Assembly: GCF_019059575.1 (NCBI RefSeq)
Contig: NW_024881622.1
Location: 806,001 to 870,000 of the forward strand
From: Amphibalanus amphitrite
Lineage: Eukaryota > Arthropoda > Thecostraca > Balanomorpha > Balanidae
Length of the DNA stretch: 64,000 nucleotides
Direction: 5' to 3'
Shown: piece after piece, positions 34,413 through 47,068 of the stretch
Layout of the letters: the number at the start of each line of letters is the position of its first letter
Numbering within the stretch: the stretch's first letter is position 1
Translations under genes and position numbers: made by a program
The notes under the pieces: model-generated
Seen by the model: only the letters and a program-made list of their open reading frames with translations
The model's database searches: none
What the model was told of the DNA's origin: nothing

Positions 34413-37400
34413 ATGGAAGCAGTTAATGACATATATGAGAGGTTTCCTCTGCACTGGCTGGTCTGGAATGATGAACATGCTAAACTTGAGGAAGAATTGC
34501 AGAAAATCGATGTAAGTATTCTCTGATTTGTTTTCCTCCGTGACATCCAACTATTCTATCAATTCAATCAAGGTGTGGTTTTGTGTTACCCTGCTTCTGG
34601 GTGGGTATACCAGCCAACCTTATGAGGGAGGGTTCATTGTAAATCGACACCTTTGATAATCGAAAAAGTTAAAAAACTGGTATAGAAAGAAGCAGAAAGC
34701 TGCAATCAAAAACTTAAGCTGGCCAAGTCTAAATGGTCAACCCTTCCTAACTATTGGAATTGAAACTATTGAAGCGGACATCGCCGATATTCCGCTCCCG
34801 TCACGATGCGCCTCGGTCACCATGTTCACGTCCACGCTCCCCCTGCAGGCCGACCGGGAGCGGAGGGACCCGCGCGGCCGCACGCCCCTCATGCTGGCCG
34901 TCACCCTGGGACGGACGGCCGCGGCGCGAGTTCTGCTGCGCCACAACTGTAACGTCAACGCCGACAACGCCGCAGGATGGAACGGTACGCCGCCGGCCGC
35001 GGAAGGCCGGGAGTCGGATGTATACTATTGAAATTTGAAGCTTCACATCCTCATCAACATGGCATTTACACGATTGTGATAAGGGAGATCGCTTTATATT
35101 GTTTGACGATGCTAGTTCGGACTTATTTTTTCTTATTTAAAATATGTTCTCATATAATAGATTCAAGAAACCTTTTTGCACCGCATGTGATTCAAGCTAC
35201 AGACTGCGTTCTGAGCATTCCTGACCAACACACCAGGGCCCTATTTCACGGCACGACACTACACAGCGCGCTACGCGTATCGGTGTTTTGGGTTTCCATG
35301 GAAACATCAACAAACTCGGACGCTCGCAAGTCGCAACGCTGAAGCATCGAGGCGAATTCATCTCAAACGCCGCACCAATGCTGCAGTGCACTGTAACGGC
35401 GTGCCGTGAAACAGGGCTCTGGCATGTACCTATGACATTCTATATTATACACCCGTTCTGTAACGCTCGTCATGTCTGCGGTTGCGGCAGTGTCCCAAGA
35501 GGCGATCTCCACGGGTGACCCGGAGCTGGCGCAGATGGTGCTCCGAGAGCGGGACGTGCAGCGGTATAGTAGCCGGGCCACGGCGCTGCCGGCGCTGCTG
35601 CAGCGGCTCACGGAGGTCAGTGGGTGGGTCACAGAGACGGGTCACGCCGTTCGAGCGCTGCACCCCTGACCCCTGAGGAGGAGGGGATGAGGGCTCACAG
35701 AGGTCAGTGCACGGGTCACAGGGGCCAGTGGGGTGGGTTACAGAGGTTAGCAGGGAGGGTCAAGGAGGTCAGTGGGTCAGTCACAGAGGTCAGCGGCTGA
35801 CCGGGACCACCCACAAAGGTCAGCAAAGGTCAGTGGGTGGCTCAAGGAGGTCAGTGGGGCGAGTACCGCAGAGGTTGCAGGGTAGCAGATCCGCTGGTCG
35901 GGATCCGAGCCCGTCCAGTGTCCGACCACCCAGTGGTATTGTTTTGCTGTGACGTGGGCGTCCGCTGGCGTCTCGCCTACCTCTACTGTCAGGAGTCGGA
36001 CGATACGTGTGTGCCGCCCTCGTGGGAGCGGCCAATTCGACCGGCCCGGCTTCCCGAGGCCGTACATGTGCGTCCCCGCCTCCCCCTCCCTCCTCAGCCG
36101 CGCCCTTCCCGACGGCTCCGGGCGCCGCACCAGACAGTTGCGGGCTCGCTGGCAGCTCCAGTCTAGACTCTAGTCTCTTATCAGTGGGAGTTTGTAGGAC
36201 TCTAAGGGTGCGAACTATAAGAGGATGATCAATAACGTTATTCTGGCTTGATTACCCGATCCACCTTGAATGTAACGTTGAGACTTTGGATCATGCTAAG
36301 TATGCAAAGCACGTATCTGCGAACAAACGCGTACGACAAATTCAGAGTATTCGAGGTTAGACCAGATAATTCTGAATTAGAGCTACGAGCTAACTGGGTT
36401 GGTTTCGCTGATTATCTATGGCTCTAGGCCATTCTGGATTTGACGTGGTGTATTGAGTATTCTGAAACTGTACGAGTACGTGTGAACCAAGCACCGAACA
36501 AAACCGAATCTAGTCGAACCTCGCTGGGCATTGGCGCTAGACTAGACAGTAACCAGCCAAGCCGTTCAGGTCCGCTGTTCGACCAAACCCGGACATAATT
36601 CCGGGTGCCTCACTGGGACTGTTACGCTAATCACACCCCGGTGCTACTCAGAGCGCCGGTGCGGCCGGTGAGATAGCGCCGCGTGTGAGCGGCGGGGCTC
36701 TGCGCCTCAATCGATGCCGGACATGGCTTCACTCCCTGCCGTCCCTCTCCCTCCCCGCTGGCTCGTGCCGCTGCACCCCTGACCTTTCGAACGTCTCTGG
36801 AGTCGACCGGGGGGATCCGGGTCGGGAGAGGGAGGGGACAAAGTGGAGGGGAGGAGAGACGGAGGCGGGGGGGGGGGGGAGCTGTTGGCTTGGATCCGCT
36901 TTGACCAGGATGCTGGCGCGATATGCGATCGTACCGAATCAGTGGCGTTTTCATTTGGCTTGTTCACTCTTGCAGTTGGTTTCAGGCTAACGCTCGCAAG
37001 TACTGCGGCCTTCTTTGTTTACATGATTTTAACACTTTTTTATGAAGCTCTTAGTTTTTACCGTCTTTTTTTTTAGTTCGCCGCGATGAAGCGTTTTTAA
37101 CTCGGCTCCGATTGTTTCCATTTATCTACAGGCACCCGACTTCTATGTGGAGATGAAGTGGGAGTTTGCCAGTTGGGGTAAGTGAGGGCTCTATAATAGT
37201 CTCTGAAGGGTTGTGTGAGGAACAGGATACGTACATAAGCTATTGAATGGAGGCGGATCATATATCAGCCCATATCGGCGTAGTAATCATATCATATATG
37301 CATTCACCTATAGCCTAGTTTTTAGGTGGCGTACTGTCCGCCTTTTGTATATTTATAAATGTAACACAACTACTATTGCTGGAAATTCCCGTCCGCCGTG

Positions 37401-40400
37401 CATGTAACCGTACACTTGGGACCATTTGCTGACCTTGTATTCAGGTCCTGGACTATTTTAGGATTACGAGGTCTCGGAACCCAGCACTGAATATTATACG
37501 AGCTCTGTACTGTATTACCTACAACTGACGCGTCACCCCCCCCCCCCCTCCTCCCGCCGTCTCCCCTCCCTGCAGTGCCCCTCGTGTCCCGAATGTGCCC
37601 GCACGACACCTACAAGGTGTACAAGCGGGGCTCGCGAGTTCGCATTGACACCACCCTGCTCGGCTTTGACGATACCAGCTGGCAGCGAGGCAACAAGAGC
37701 TACATCTTCAAAGGACAGAGTGAGTCACGCGGGCGATGAATTTGCGATAGGATGCGGTATAATACGATACAGTTGTCGATGCAATGGGATTATAAGTATC
37801 TTATCGCAGTGTTAATATCCTGTGTTGATTGTAATCATGCGAGCTTTTACGCCTCCATTGACTCACAAACTTAGTCCGAGTTGAGCAATGCTCAAGTAAT
37901 GTGCTTGCTTTCAACTGCGTAGCGATCAATGACACACAATGACTCGTGCACGATAAGGTATGCCCAGGCATGTTTTACCCCGACTGTGTCGGTTCTGTAC
38001 CTCTGATATGGTGAATCACGCTGTGTTCGGTCGATCAGGAGCGTTTGAACCCGTACGGGGTAACAGAACCATGATCTACTCACTGCTCGAGAAGCCCGAA
38101 GGTAGGCAGTTGAAGTGGTAGCGAGTGCACCAGCTAGTCAGCCCGCAGATGCAGCTACTCGGAATCCAGATCTCCAGCACCACGTGTAGCTAGCTCCCCC
38201 TACTTTCTCCGGGGTAGTGGCCCAGTAACAGTACGTGACATGACTGGTTTCGGCTCCAGTGTAGCGCCTTCTGGCTCGCAAAGAATCTGACCGAGCAGTA
38301 AGCTGCACTGGTACCTGGTACTGAGTTGTTGAATAGCCCAGCAGTTCTGCTGAAGGGACACTACACAGAGAGAATCACTCTTCACGGTAGTAGCGTTGTG
38401 TTCCACCTAACAGCCTACCAGTCAGAAGGGACAAGAGGTGAGCATTGGCCACGTCCGTTGCATAGGTTCCCTGCTAGCAGCCACCTTAATTACTGCCAAT
38501 CCTTAAATTGCTCAGTGATTCTGTTAGCGATGATCACCCGAGTCGCCAAAAATATTGATTGATCACCCGAGTCGCAAAAATATACTTTTATGACAAAGTA
38601 GCTACTTAGAGCTATTGTTGTGATTTTGATTTTAGCGTTCAATCTTTCAGCCTATCCAAGGGAGACAGGTATCGAAAACATGGGTAGGGCTAGCCTCTTT
38701 GTTCTTTTCAAACTGCCAGACATAAAAAATGGCGTGGTTACTTTGAACGACGGTGACTGGGTGGAGTCGATATTTGGAAGCTTTTTTGTGTGAAGATTTC
38801 ACGTAATGCATTGTGAGACTACTGACCGACCAGACTAGTCTTCGTGGCTCAGTTGTTCCTCCCGTAACACTGGCTACCCTCCCCGTCAGGCGACCGTGTG
38901 GTGGTGACGGAAGTGGACCACGAGGAGCGCGTCGTGTTCTCTGAGGAGGTTCAGCTGGCCAGCGGCGAGGTGCTGGCCGGGGCGGTGGGACCGGACGCCG
39001 CCGCCATCGAGCACCGGCTGACCACACCCATCGTCACCACCTACATCGACACGGCCAAAATCAACTTCGAGCGGTACGGCACGGGATGAGTGGGATGGAG
39101 AGGGAAAGGGTCCGTGGGAGCTGTGGGGCAGGAGGTTACTGTTACTGGAGGGTGGGAGGGCTAGAGGGGAGAATTAAGGGTAAGGGAGTGATAAGTAACC
39201 GGGCTAGGAAGATAAAACACCCGGAATTAGTTTGGTATAAGTGCGCTCAACTTCTATATGTCCACACTGCGGATTGCACCTGTAATGTCAAATATATGGG
39301 GCAGGGTGCTGTCTCATTACGACACATATTTATGATGTGAAGCCTGTGGGATATGCTATCGATGTTTACGTATCCTGCTATGTTGTATCTCAGGAACAAG
39401 TCGGGCATCTGGGGCTGGCGGTCGGACCGGACCGAAGAGGTCAGCGGCCGAGAGTGTAAGGTGTTCTCCGCCTCGAACGTCGAGCTCATCACCAAAACGC
39501 GCACCGAACACCTCTCCGAACAGGTACGGGACGAACTGCGCAACGCGTCCTCTTACATTGAGTCGCTCACCTTTTTCCCTGTTTGAAATAGTTTACTTTA
39601 AGCTTTTTTGCTCTTAACTGAACACATTGGAAATAGTGTAGATTTGTTGTCAAATATTAATGTATTGCCCCTCCCATCATTCATGGGTGCAAAGGCGGCC
39701 GCACCACACTAACCCGTCCGTCCCTGACTGTACCACCAGGACCGGGAGCAGACGCGCAGCTTCGTCAAGAACCCGCTGCACTCGATCCTGGGAGTGGCAG
39801 AGGTGGAGGAGGCGCGACGCACCCCCTCGCCCGAGGCGACCACCGTGAGTCTGCGCCGGACGGTGAAATAATCACAGCAGAGGGTTGGGTTTCAGTTATT
39901 GATAAAGTAGTTTTGGGTCTGAGATACAAAAGAGGGAATGAGCGACAGGAGATTAGGATTTAGGAGATCGGTCTGCCTGGAGAGTAGAGTTGTCAGGTCG
40001 TCTGGTGATGTGATGATCTATGTCCCGTGATATATGCTTTTCAAGCTCGTGCAGATTTAGGTTAAAGTTTGCAAACAGATGGTTCACACTCGCTTTAGTT
40101 GACCTGGGTTTTGTGTGGTTAAGTTTGGGTGCCACTGCCCAGCGACGGCTGCGATTTTGCATGCCGTTCCGTGATAACGTTGCAGTGTCATTTACAAATA
40201 GCCTGGCCGGGGTACTTTGACAGTCTGGGCCACGAGTCCACTCAGCACGGCCATTTAACCCCAGGCGTTGAACTTTGGCCCGGCTATGAGCCACAATTGT
40301 TAGGCACGGGTGCAGCGAGCGTGACCGTAACGGCTGGCCAGTTGTCATTATGCTCGGCCTGGAATGGTGGATGGCTGCGCGCCCGTGAGCATGAATTGAG

Positions 40401-43400
40401 CCATCTCTACGAACTCATCACAAGAAACATAAAGGAATGTGCTTGACTGAATATTGGAATGTCTGAGCTCAGAGACGTACTTAATCTTCCTTGTTTTTTT
40501 TCTTCCTATACCATAGCAGCAATTTCTCACTTTCGTGACTGTTGTAGCTGCAGTTACATTCTTAAATTACCGGTTTATTGACTTTTGGCCATAATCGTTG
40601 ATCCATCAACCCCGCTGACGGTTACCCCTTCCCTCCCCTCGCACAGACGGAGTTGTCTGAGCAGAGTACGAACCCGTGCCACATCAGCGCAGAGGAGTAC
40701 TTTGACCCGACCTTTGACCTCGGTGACCGCGACATCGGCCGACCCCGCTCCACATCGGTCAAAACGCAGAAACTCAAGGTCAGTCGCTAGCTGGACGTGT
40801 CGATGGATTTATGAGGGGGAGTAGATCATTGAGGACGGGTGCCATTGGCATTTGGTTTTCGCGAGTTGTGTTCAGGTCAGATGTGAGTTCATTGCAGCAT
40901 AGTTACGGCAGCATCGCACGACATGTACAATGCGTGTCAAGTTTCGATAAGTCTTAGTTGGCTTCCAACTAGCTGAGAGCAAAAATTGAACGTTATGTCT
41001 GTTTTTAAATACGTTTTTTCTTTTTGTTCATGGCCCTGAAGTTTTGCGATGGTTCTGTATATTTTTTTTTTTGCAGGCGACGCTGTGGCTGTGCGAAGAG
41101 TACCCGCTGAGCCTGCAGGAGCAGGTGATGCCCATCGTGGACCTCATGTCCATACAGTCGACACACTTCGCCAAGCTGAAGGAGTTCATCCAGATGCAGC
41201 TCCCCGCCGGCTTCCCAGTGAAAATTGGTAAGGCAACGCCATTACGAACAAATGCTAGATTACCTGACTATAGGTACACTACATACATAGTTAGGGAGAG
41301 CATGTAGAAAGGAGGCCCTCTGTAGAGAGGAGGTCCTCGCTTATGCGTCCTTACTAGTACCTATGTCGCAGTTCTGCTTCAGAGAAAGAATACTTTACCA
41401 CCAGCTGACGGCGCGGCCTTCTCCTTTTGCAGAGATCCCGCTGTTCCACGTTTTGACGGCCCGCGTGACGTTCGGCAACATATTCGGCGTGGACGAGCCG
41501 GTGCCGAACGTCTCTGTACTGCAGGAAGAGGACCGGCTCACCTGTGTGGTCGATGACGCCGTGTTCGAGCCGCCGCAAGGGTACCGGAGTGTCGGTAAGA
41601 GGGGGAGGAAAGATATGGCGAGGAGGGCGTAAGGGAGGATGAGAGGGTTGCTGGGAGACCAGAGAGAAGAGATGTTTTAAGAAGCCAGTGTGATAAATGG
41701 TGTGAGTGGCGCCTTGAGCGGGAGGGAATTTGGTGAACTTTCATTTACTCGTAAATAATTTTGCCACAGACCAAACCGTGCCTTGACATCTGTCCATACG
41801 TCCTGTGTCCAACCGATAACGTTCTCACATTGTGCGTGTGTGTCGGGTCAGGCTCCGGGGTGCTGCGGCACTACGGTGGGCCGGACGAGGAAGACGAACT
41901 GCTACAGATGGCCATCCAGCAGAGCCTGCTCGACTCCGGCACAGAGAACGAACAGGTAACCGGCGAAACACTCCTGAACGCGAAGCGACGAGCAGTTGGC
42001 GCTCGCTAAAACCACAATAAATAAGAAGTCTGAGCACTTAACTCTGGTCAGTATTTTGCCTAAAATGGCACGTGAAGGTGGCAAGGTCTTAATTAGTTCA
42101 CGTCTTCTTAATTTACGTCAAACGTTTGACCTCCCCTTCCCCAGGCGGACCTCTGACCCCCTCCCTCCCTCCGCAGGTGGACATCTGGGAGGCGCTGCGG
42201 GCCGAATCAGCCACACCGCGCGGCTGCCACCCGCCCGTCGACCTCGACGAACAGATGCTGCAGAGGTACTGCAGCACGGGCCGCATGCCGCCGAGCCGCT
42301 CCTCCAAACTGTCTGTGCCCAACAGCGGCCGGCGCCGAAAGTCCATCTTTTGACGCGGCACGCCGGCGGCGGACGGGCCGGCCGACCGTCCCGCGCCGGG
42401 GACGGGTGGTCTGCGGCGCAGTCTCTCTGTGCGCGGCCCGCGCCGGCCGGCCGAGGGACAGACCGCCGACAGACCAGGACAGGGCGACGATGGTCTGGTC
42501 TCGCGCCTGGTCCGCACCCTGTCCCTGCGCCGCCGACGCCGAGACTGAGCGACTCCGGGCGGCTCACGGGCGACACGCCGAGACCAAAAGTCCGGCTGAA
42601 GAGTAGCCGGGTTCCGTTTTTAGTCACACAGAGCTCTCGAAATTCCTCTAGATGTATAAGCACTAGCAATTGATGTAGCTGACTTCGCTTCTTCAAGTTC
42701 ACGACGTATAGGCGTTTTCAGTATCCTCTGAAGCATATTTTGCTATTCCTAACAGTCGTAATTCAGATAATCGTATGAAAGACGATATCTCACGCATCTA
42801 GTCGTATTCAACTGCAAAGAAGCACGTAGGCTAAGCATTAGCTCCTTGTATCGACGAAAATTCACGTATATCGTCTAAGGGCTATAAATGTAGTCAGGGC
42901 CCCCGCTAACTCCCTATGTCCATCTGTGGTCCTGCTGCTTGTATTGTGGACTGATATTATTTTGCTACTTTGCTTTCTAGTGGTCATCTGCTATGCAACT
43001 AGAAGCCAGTCACAGCAGGCACTCTTGCAACGTAAATATAACGTAGTCACACTTTGCACTTATTTAGTATCTTGCCGTAATTAATCAGATGAATATTTAG
43101 CATTAACAGTTTGTATACTGTATATCGCAACTGTCGTGTCGTTCGTTCATACCCTGTACCACCCCTCCCCCCCCCCCACATCACCCACCCTAGCAGCAGC
43201 TCCCTCTCCGGGCCCCCGCTGGCCGGACCGTCGGTCACGCCCGCTCTCTGCCGACACAGGGCCATACAGCTGTCCCTGTGTCCGGACGGAGAGGGCGGCG
43301 GCGGAGGGGGCGGCGGGCCGGTCCCGGACACCCCGGCCAGTCCCGACGACCCGGCTCTGGCGGCGGCGCTGGAGCTGTCCCGGCGCGAGGACGCGGCCGC

Positions 43401-43470
43401 CGACCTGCGCCGCCGACAGGAGGAGGAGGAGATGCGCAGAGCCATCGAGCTGTCATTGCTCGAACAGTGA
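34413..43470 (+). CDS. ANKRD13: Ankyrin repeat domain-containing protein 13 (ANKRD13 family)
   Basis: Fourteen exons match in phase: 34413-34511, 34849-34984, 35491-35615, 37132-37177, 37576-37719, 38890-39073, 39394-39523, 39740-39844, 40647-40778, 41077-41227, 41433-41594, 41852-41955, 42177-42265, 43260-43470; 1818 bases, 605 residues, close to the usual 590. The N-terminus has YPLHWLVW-like sequence and ankyrin repeats (about 10-110), then the GPCR-chaperone region with VPLVSR, IWGWR and [16 protein letters not shown]. Four ubiquitin-interacting motifs lie near residues 481-500, 531-545, 565-580 and 590-605 (for example [13 protein letters not shown]). Family members bind Lys63-linked ubiquitin on endocytosed receptors at membranes. 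UIM2 is made only by the 42265-43260 splice; without it the frame stops at 42351-42353, a possible shorter isoform. The final CAG-TGA-GT could also be read as a donor. Confidence 0.95.
35233..35422. mobile_element. 190-bp MITE of the GGGCCCTGTTTCA family in ANKRD13 intron 2
   Basis: Ends CCAGGGCCCTATTTCACGGC and its inverse (two mismatches over 22 bases) bound the element. Inside is GGTTTCCATGGAAACATCAA, also present in the copies near 58 kb. It lies between exons 2 and 3, not touching the splice sites. Confidence 0.8.
35611..35870 (+). repeat. Minisatellite built on the exon 3 splice donor
   Basis: The true donor of ANKRD13 exon 3 (GGAG then GTCAGTGGG at 35616) is followed by at least seven imperfect copies of GAGGTCAGTGGGT(C)ACAGAG up to about 35870. 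Each copy repeats the donor consensus, so the intron starts with a row of decoy donors. Confidence 0.8.
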
Positions 43471-43485
43471 GTGGGGATGATCGGA

Positions 43486-43605
43486 CGGCTGAAGAACCTG
43501 CTGGAGCAGTCAGACAACCTGCTGGAACGGCTGGAGAAACTGCTAGAACGGCTGGAGAATCTGCTGGAGCGGCCAGACGACCTGCTGGAGTGGCGAGAAT
43601 TGCTG
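43486..43605 (+). repeat. Imperfect 21-24-bp repeat after the ANKRD13 stop codon
   Basis: Units like CTGCTGGAACGGCTGGAGAA recur about five times directly after the stop of ANKRD13. In one frame (43471-43656) they read as a Leu-Leu-Glu-Arg heptad-like peptide. This is most likely 3' UTR minisatellite; translation is not supported by anything else. Confidence 0.7.
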
Positions 43606-43656
43606 AGTCCCCACTGGAATGGTGGGGAAGCGAGAAATTGCGCTGGACCCGAATGA

Positions 43657-45058
43657 GACATCAGCTCGGCAATACCGGCAAGAGTTTGCGCTAGAACGAG
43701 GCCTTGCGAGTGAGCGAAGTTAACCTCGATGGATCAGTGATGAGTGGGGTTAGAACCTGTAACAGCCATAAAGCGCTCGGCGCCTCCCGCACAGCCGGGC
43801 CGGTGTCTGTAAGAGGTCGATGATATCCATACGGACAACCATTGGCTCACCAGCGGTCTGTCAGAACACCACGGGATGTGTGGGCCAGCCATCAGTGAAC
43901 CTGGGTTGGCAGAGCGCGGAGTGCCGGCAGCAGAGGATGGGAGGCGTCGGTCGAGAGCGCCCGCAGCGGAGGACCCGCAGAGGTTTGCTCAATGACCGAC
44001 CGAGAGCATTCGTTTTTGCTATTTATTCGCATATTCATACCAAAGCCAGTGCTATCATATAATGAGTGTTGTGTGTGTACGTATGTATGGCCTGTTGAAG
44101 TGAACTGACGCCTAGCTTGAGACAAACACGCTACTTATCCGCTAGCGGGGCTGGGGCCCTTCCGAACGCCTTTGGTCTCCACGGGCCGGCGCTGGCAGGC
44201 GTCGGAGCCAAACTATCGCGTACTAAGATCACTGCCGAACCGGGGGTGACGGGCGCTGTCGTGTGGACCCGGGGCGGTCGCTGTGGGCATCGTTCGGCGG
44301 GCGAGGGAGGCGAGTGGTGTCCCTGGCAACGTGTGCTGGCTAGCCTGACTGTGATGGCAACTGTCGACCTTATTATGTACCCCCCCCCCCCCCTTCCCTA
44401 ACGTCAGTCAATACATGCTATTGCTGACAACCCCTAAATTAGTGTTTGGCAATAGCAGTAGCGAACATCGTGTACGACCATTTAATTTTGACCTTTATTT
44501 ATAAAAGTGAACAAACAACGCCAAACACCGAATGAATGAAACAGACGCCACAAATGGTAACGTGAAACAAAAACCCGCACACTAATAGAAACAATCACAA
44601 ACTGTGCGGCAGTAACATCCAAGGACAAAAATACAGCATGCATGCGAAATAACAGTTTGAGTTTGGACGGATCCGGTTATCATCACATGGCATTGGCATC
44701 GGACAGGTATCACCGAAATAACACATTATTCGATTACGTCGCCGTCACATCGTCGATAAATACATAACAGTTCAGTACCTCCACAATCATACAGTACCCG
44801 TCACCCTAATGCGACAACCTATATCTACGCGGTGTGCAGCATATAGTTCGTGGTTACCTAAAACGTCTTGTTTTCTAGCTGAAAATACCTATACGTCTTA
44901 GAATGAATGTCTAGAACGTCGATAAGTTATACGTCCATGTCCATACGTTCAAACACATTTGCGTGAAACCACACATCTTGTCAATGTCTAATACTGTCTA
45001 AACTCATCACCAATCTCGTTAACCAATTGTCCATCCTCCGAAACATCAAACTATTGTC
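43657..45058. other. Convergent 3' region between ANKRD13 and ERp29
   Basis: The two genes face each other, so this holds their 3' UTRs. A 12-base C run lies near 44381. A plausible minus-strand polyadenylation signal is listed separately. No further gene was found. Confidence 0.6.
44494..44499 (-). terminator. Polyadenylation signal AATAAA for ERp29
   Basis: TTTATT on the plus strand is AATAAA on the minus strand, about 560 bases beyond the ERp29 stop codon. It is the first canonical signal I noticed downstream. Position is plausible but not proven. Confidence 0.4.
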
Positions 45059-47068
45059 TCACAACTCATCTTTCTCACCCACTGCAGGCGCCGTGAAAGC
45101 CTGCAGAGCGTTCAGCCTGGCCTCCATCTCGGCCCGTTTCTTTTGGGACAGCTTCCCTTCCAGTAGCGCCTTCAGTCGGTCCTCCTCCTTCTGTACGAAC
45201 TGGTGCCCCTTTTCCATCACCTCCTTCATCACGCGCACGTAGTATCGCGCCGCATCCTTCCTCCTCCCCGGCGCCGAGTCCACCAGCGTCTCTGCCTCCT
45301 CCAGGAGGGCTGTGGCGGTCTCTGAGGAGCCGACCGCGGACACCAGCCGGGCGGCCAGCTCGTCCAGCTCCGGCAGGGTGCCCGGCAGCGGCAGCGCCAC
45401 ACCCGCCGACCGGACGAACCGGCGCAGCGCGCTCTCCTTGATACTGCCTGTGAAACGAATGGCCGGCCGACCGTCCTGTGGGGGAGGAATCTCAGTGTTA
45501 TAGGAGTTCAAATTATCAACAATAAGCGAGCAATAGTCTTCTAACAAAGTGCACAGAATAGTTACATGACTGATCAGAGTACACTGTCAGCAAAGCATAA
45601 CTATATGTTGTTTAACAGTGACAAGAAAGGCAAATTATGAAATAAACTGGTCTGGACAGTTTCAAAGGAGGACTTACTGGAAAATAGAGTTGTACAACTG
45701 GTAGATCCTCCTTTGAGATCTTGAACTTCTGCAGCATATCTTGGTTTTCAAGATCACCATAGTCCTTTACTCCAACCTGCAATTGTCATGGTCACAGTTA
45801 GACAATTTCACATAAGTATCCAATAGAATCATTGAATCATGAACTCTTGCATAAAAACATACAGCTTAATCAGACACATTTTTTTCCTTTTTATTTAGAA
45901 TGACCAATGAACAAACAAATTAAATACAAATCAATTGATCATTTCATACTAATACTTACCTCTGCCACTAAGAAGTCATCAATGTCTGCACTGCTGGATG
46001 CTAGCTTGACAAATTCATCATGCTCAGGGCCATATGGGTAGTAGGTGTCAAACTTCATCAAAGTTGCTTTGAATTTTGAAGTTATCTGTAAACATGGTAT
46101 ATTTTATCTGTAATTTATCACCATGCTATTTCATTCAGATCTTCATTGAGAACACCACTAGTCATGTTTGAAACTACTGATAGATGCTTATGTATTGCAT
46201 TATAAATAATTTCAACCACCACAAAACTACATAGCATATTTGAATTTCTCATTTGCACATTTCTATAAAATCCAGCACACAAAAAAAACTATGGCACCCA
46301 ATTTGAGATGTTTGAGCTGAAATGCTCATTGCACCTTTAACTGAATCATGAATGGATGAATTATTAAGTGTAACAGTACAGCAGAATCTGCTTAAGGCTT
46401 TATTCAAGGCCATCTAATAAAGCCTATCAAGGCCAAGGCCATCAATAGGCTTTATTAATGCAGTATGTTTCCACAGAGGTCAGTGAACAGCTCAAGTGGA
46501 CACAACAAGCAGCTGGATTCATAATCTGAGGACTTATTAAGCAGGTTCTACTGTTGTATTACATTAAACATGAATAAGTATTGTACAGTATAGGTATGTT
46601 AAATCCATGTTAGTGAGCCAATGTCAGAAAATTCATATCGGCACCACAGGAAAATGGAGAATTTTATCTTTGATTGGAATAACACCTATCTATGCAAAAT
46701 ACCACAGATCAAATTGTCAACTGATTGTTAATAATTAGGCATTAGGGTATTATAGGATTAAATTGGACTTACTCCACAAGAGAATCGTTTTCGGTCGGAG
46801 CTTTCGACATGTATTACATGTCCTCTTCAGCGAAGGTCGGTAATCGGGGCGAAAATAAAACGTTCGGGTCGAATCGAATCGCACAAGATGTCGGTGAGCT
46901 GCGCTCACCGACAGCTTAGGCATTAGGGAATGAGAATTTCACTAAGTAAATGAATAATTATTTTCATACCTTGTCAAATGATGCTGAATCAAGAGGTGTG
47001 AGTCCACGACCATTTAGGCAGCAGGAGCGACCAACAAGAGCCAAGAAGAGAACTAATAAGCTAATCAT
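45059..47068 (-). CDS. ERP29: Endoplasmic reticulum protein ERp29 (windbeutel homologue)
   Basis: Four exons on the minus strand: 47068-46970, 46085-45960, 45776-45678, 45475-45059; 246 residues. A hydrophobic signal peptide (MISLLVLFLALVG...) is followed by a thioredoxin-fold domain (KFDTYYPYGPEHDEF, DFLVAEVGVKDYGD, LPVVQLY) and the helical C-terminal domain (FTGSIKESALRRFVRSAGV), ending in the ER-retention signal KDEL. ERp29 is a non-enzymatic PDI relative of the ER lumen that helps secretory proteins fold; the fly protein is needed to move Pipe to the Golgi. No CXXC is present in the thioredoxin domain, so it should lack redox activity, as in vertebrates. Exons 1-3 are AT-rich and CpG-free, exon 4 is GC-rich. 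Intron 1 carries a short insertion with a ribozyme-like core. Confidence 0.95.
46748..46915 (-). mobile_element. 168-bp retroposon-like insertion with 13-bp target duplication
   Basis: The direct repeat TTAGGCATTAGGG flanks the insert exactly (46735-46747 and 46916-46928), which is what target-primed insertion leaves. The insert is CpG-rich inside an almost CpG-free intron, so it is young or was never methylated. Its minus strand contains a hammerhead-like core. Penelope-like retroelements carry such ribozymes, so a truncated Penelope-like tail is my best guess. No coding sequence remains. Confidence 0.6.
46802..46830 (-). ncRNA. Hammerhead-ribozyme-like core
   Basis: On the minus strand CTGAAGA (46830-46824) is followed by a perfect 7-bp stem, GACATGT-AAT-ACATGTC, and then GAAA (46805-46802). 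This is the conserved core order of a hammerhead (CUGANGA, stem II, GAAA). Stems I and III and the cleavage-site UH are not convincingly placed, so activity is not claimed. Confidence 0.35.

Noticed and set aside
42113..42702. Long minus-strand open frames opposite ANKRD13 exon 13
   Set aside because: They are shadows of GC-rich coding sequence on the plus strand, which matches the family.
43471..43656. Leucine-rich 61-residue peptide after the ANKRD13 stop
   Set aside because: It is a short minisatellite reading; ANKRD13 already ends like its relatives just after the last UIM.
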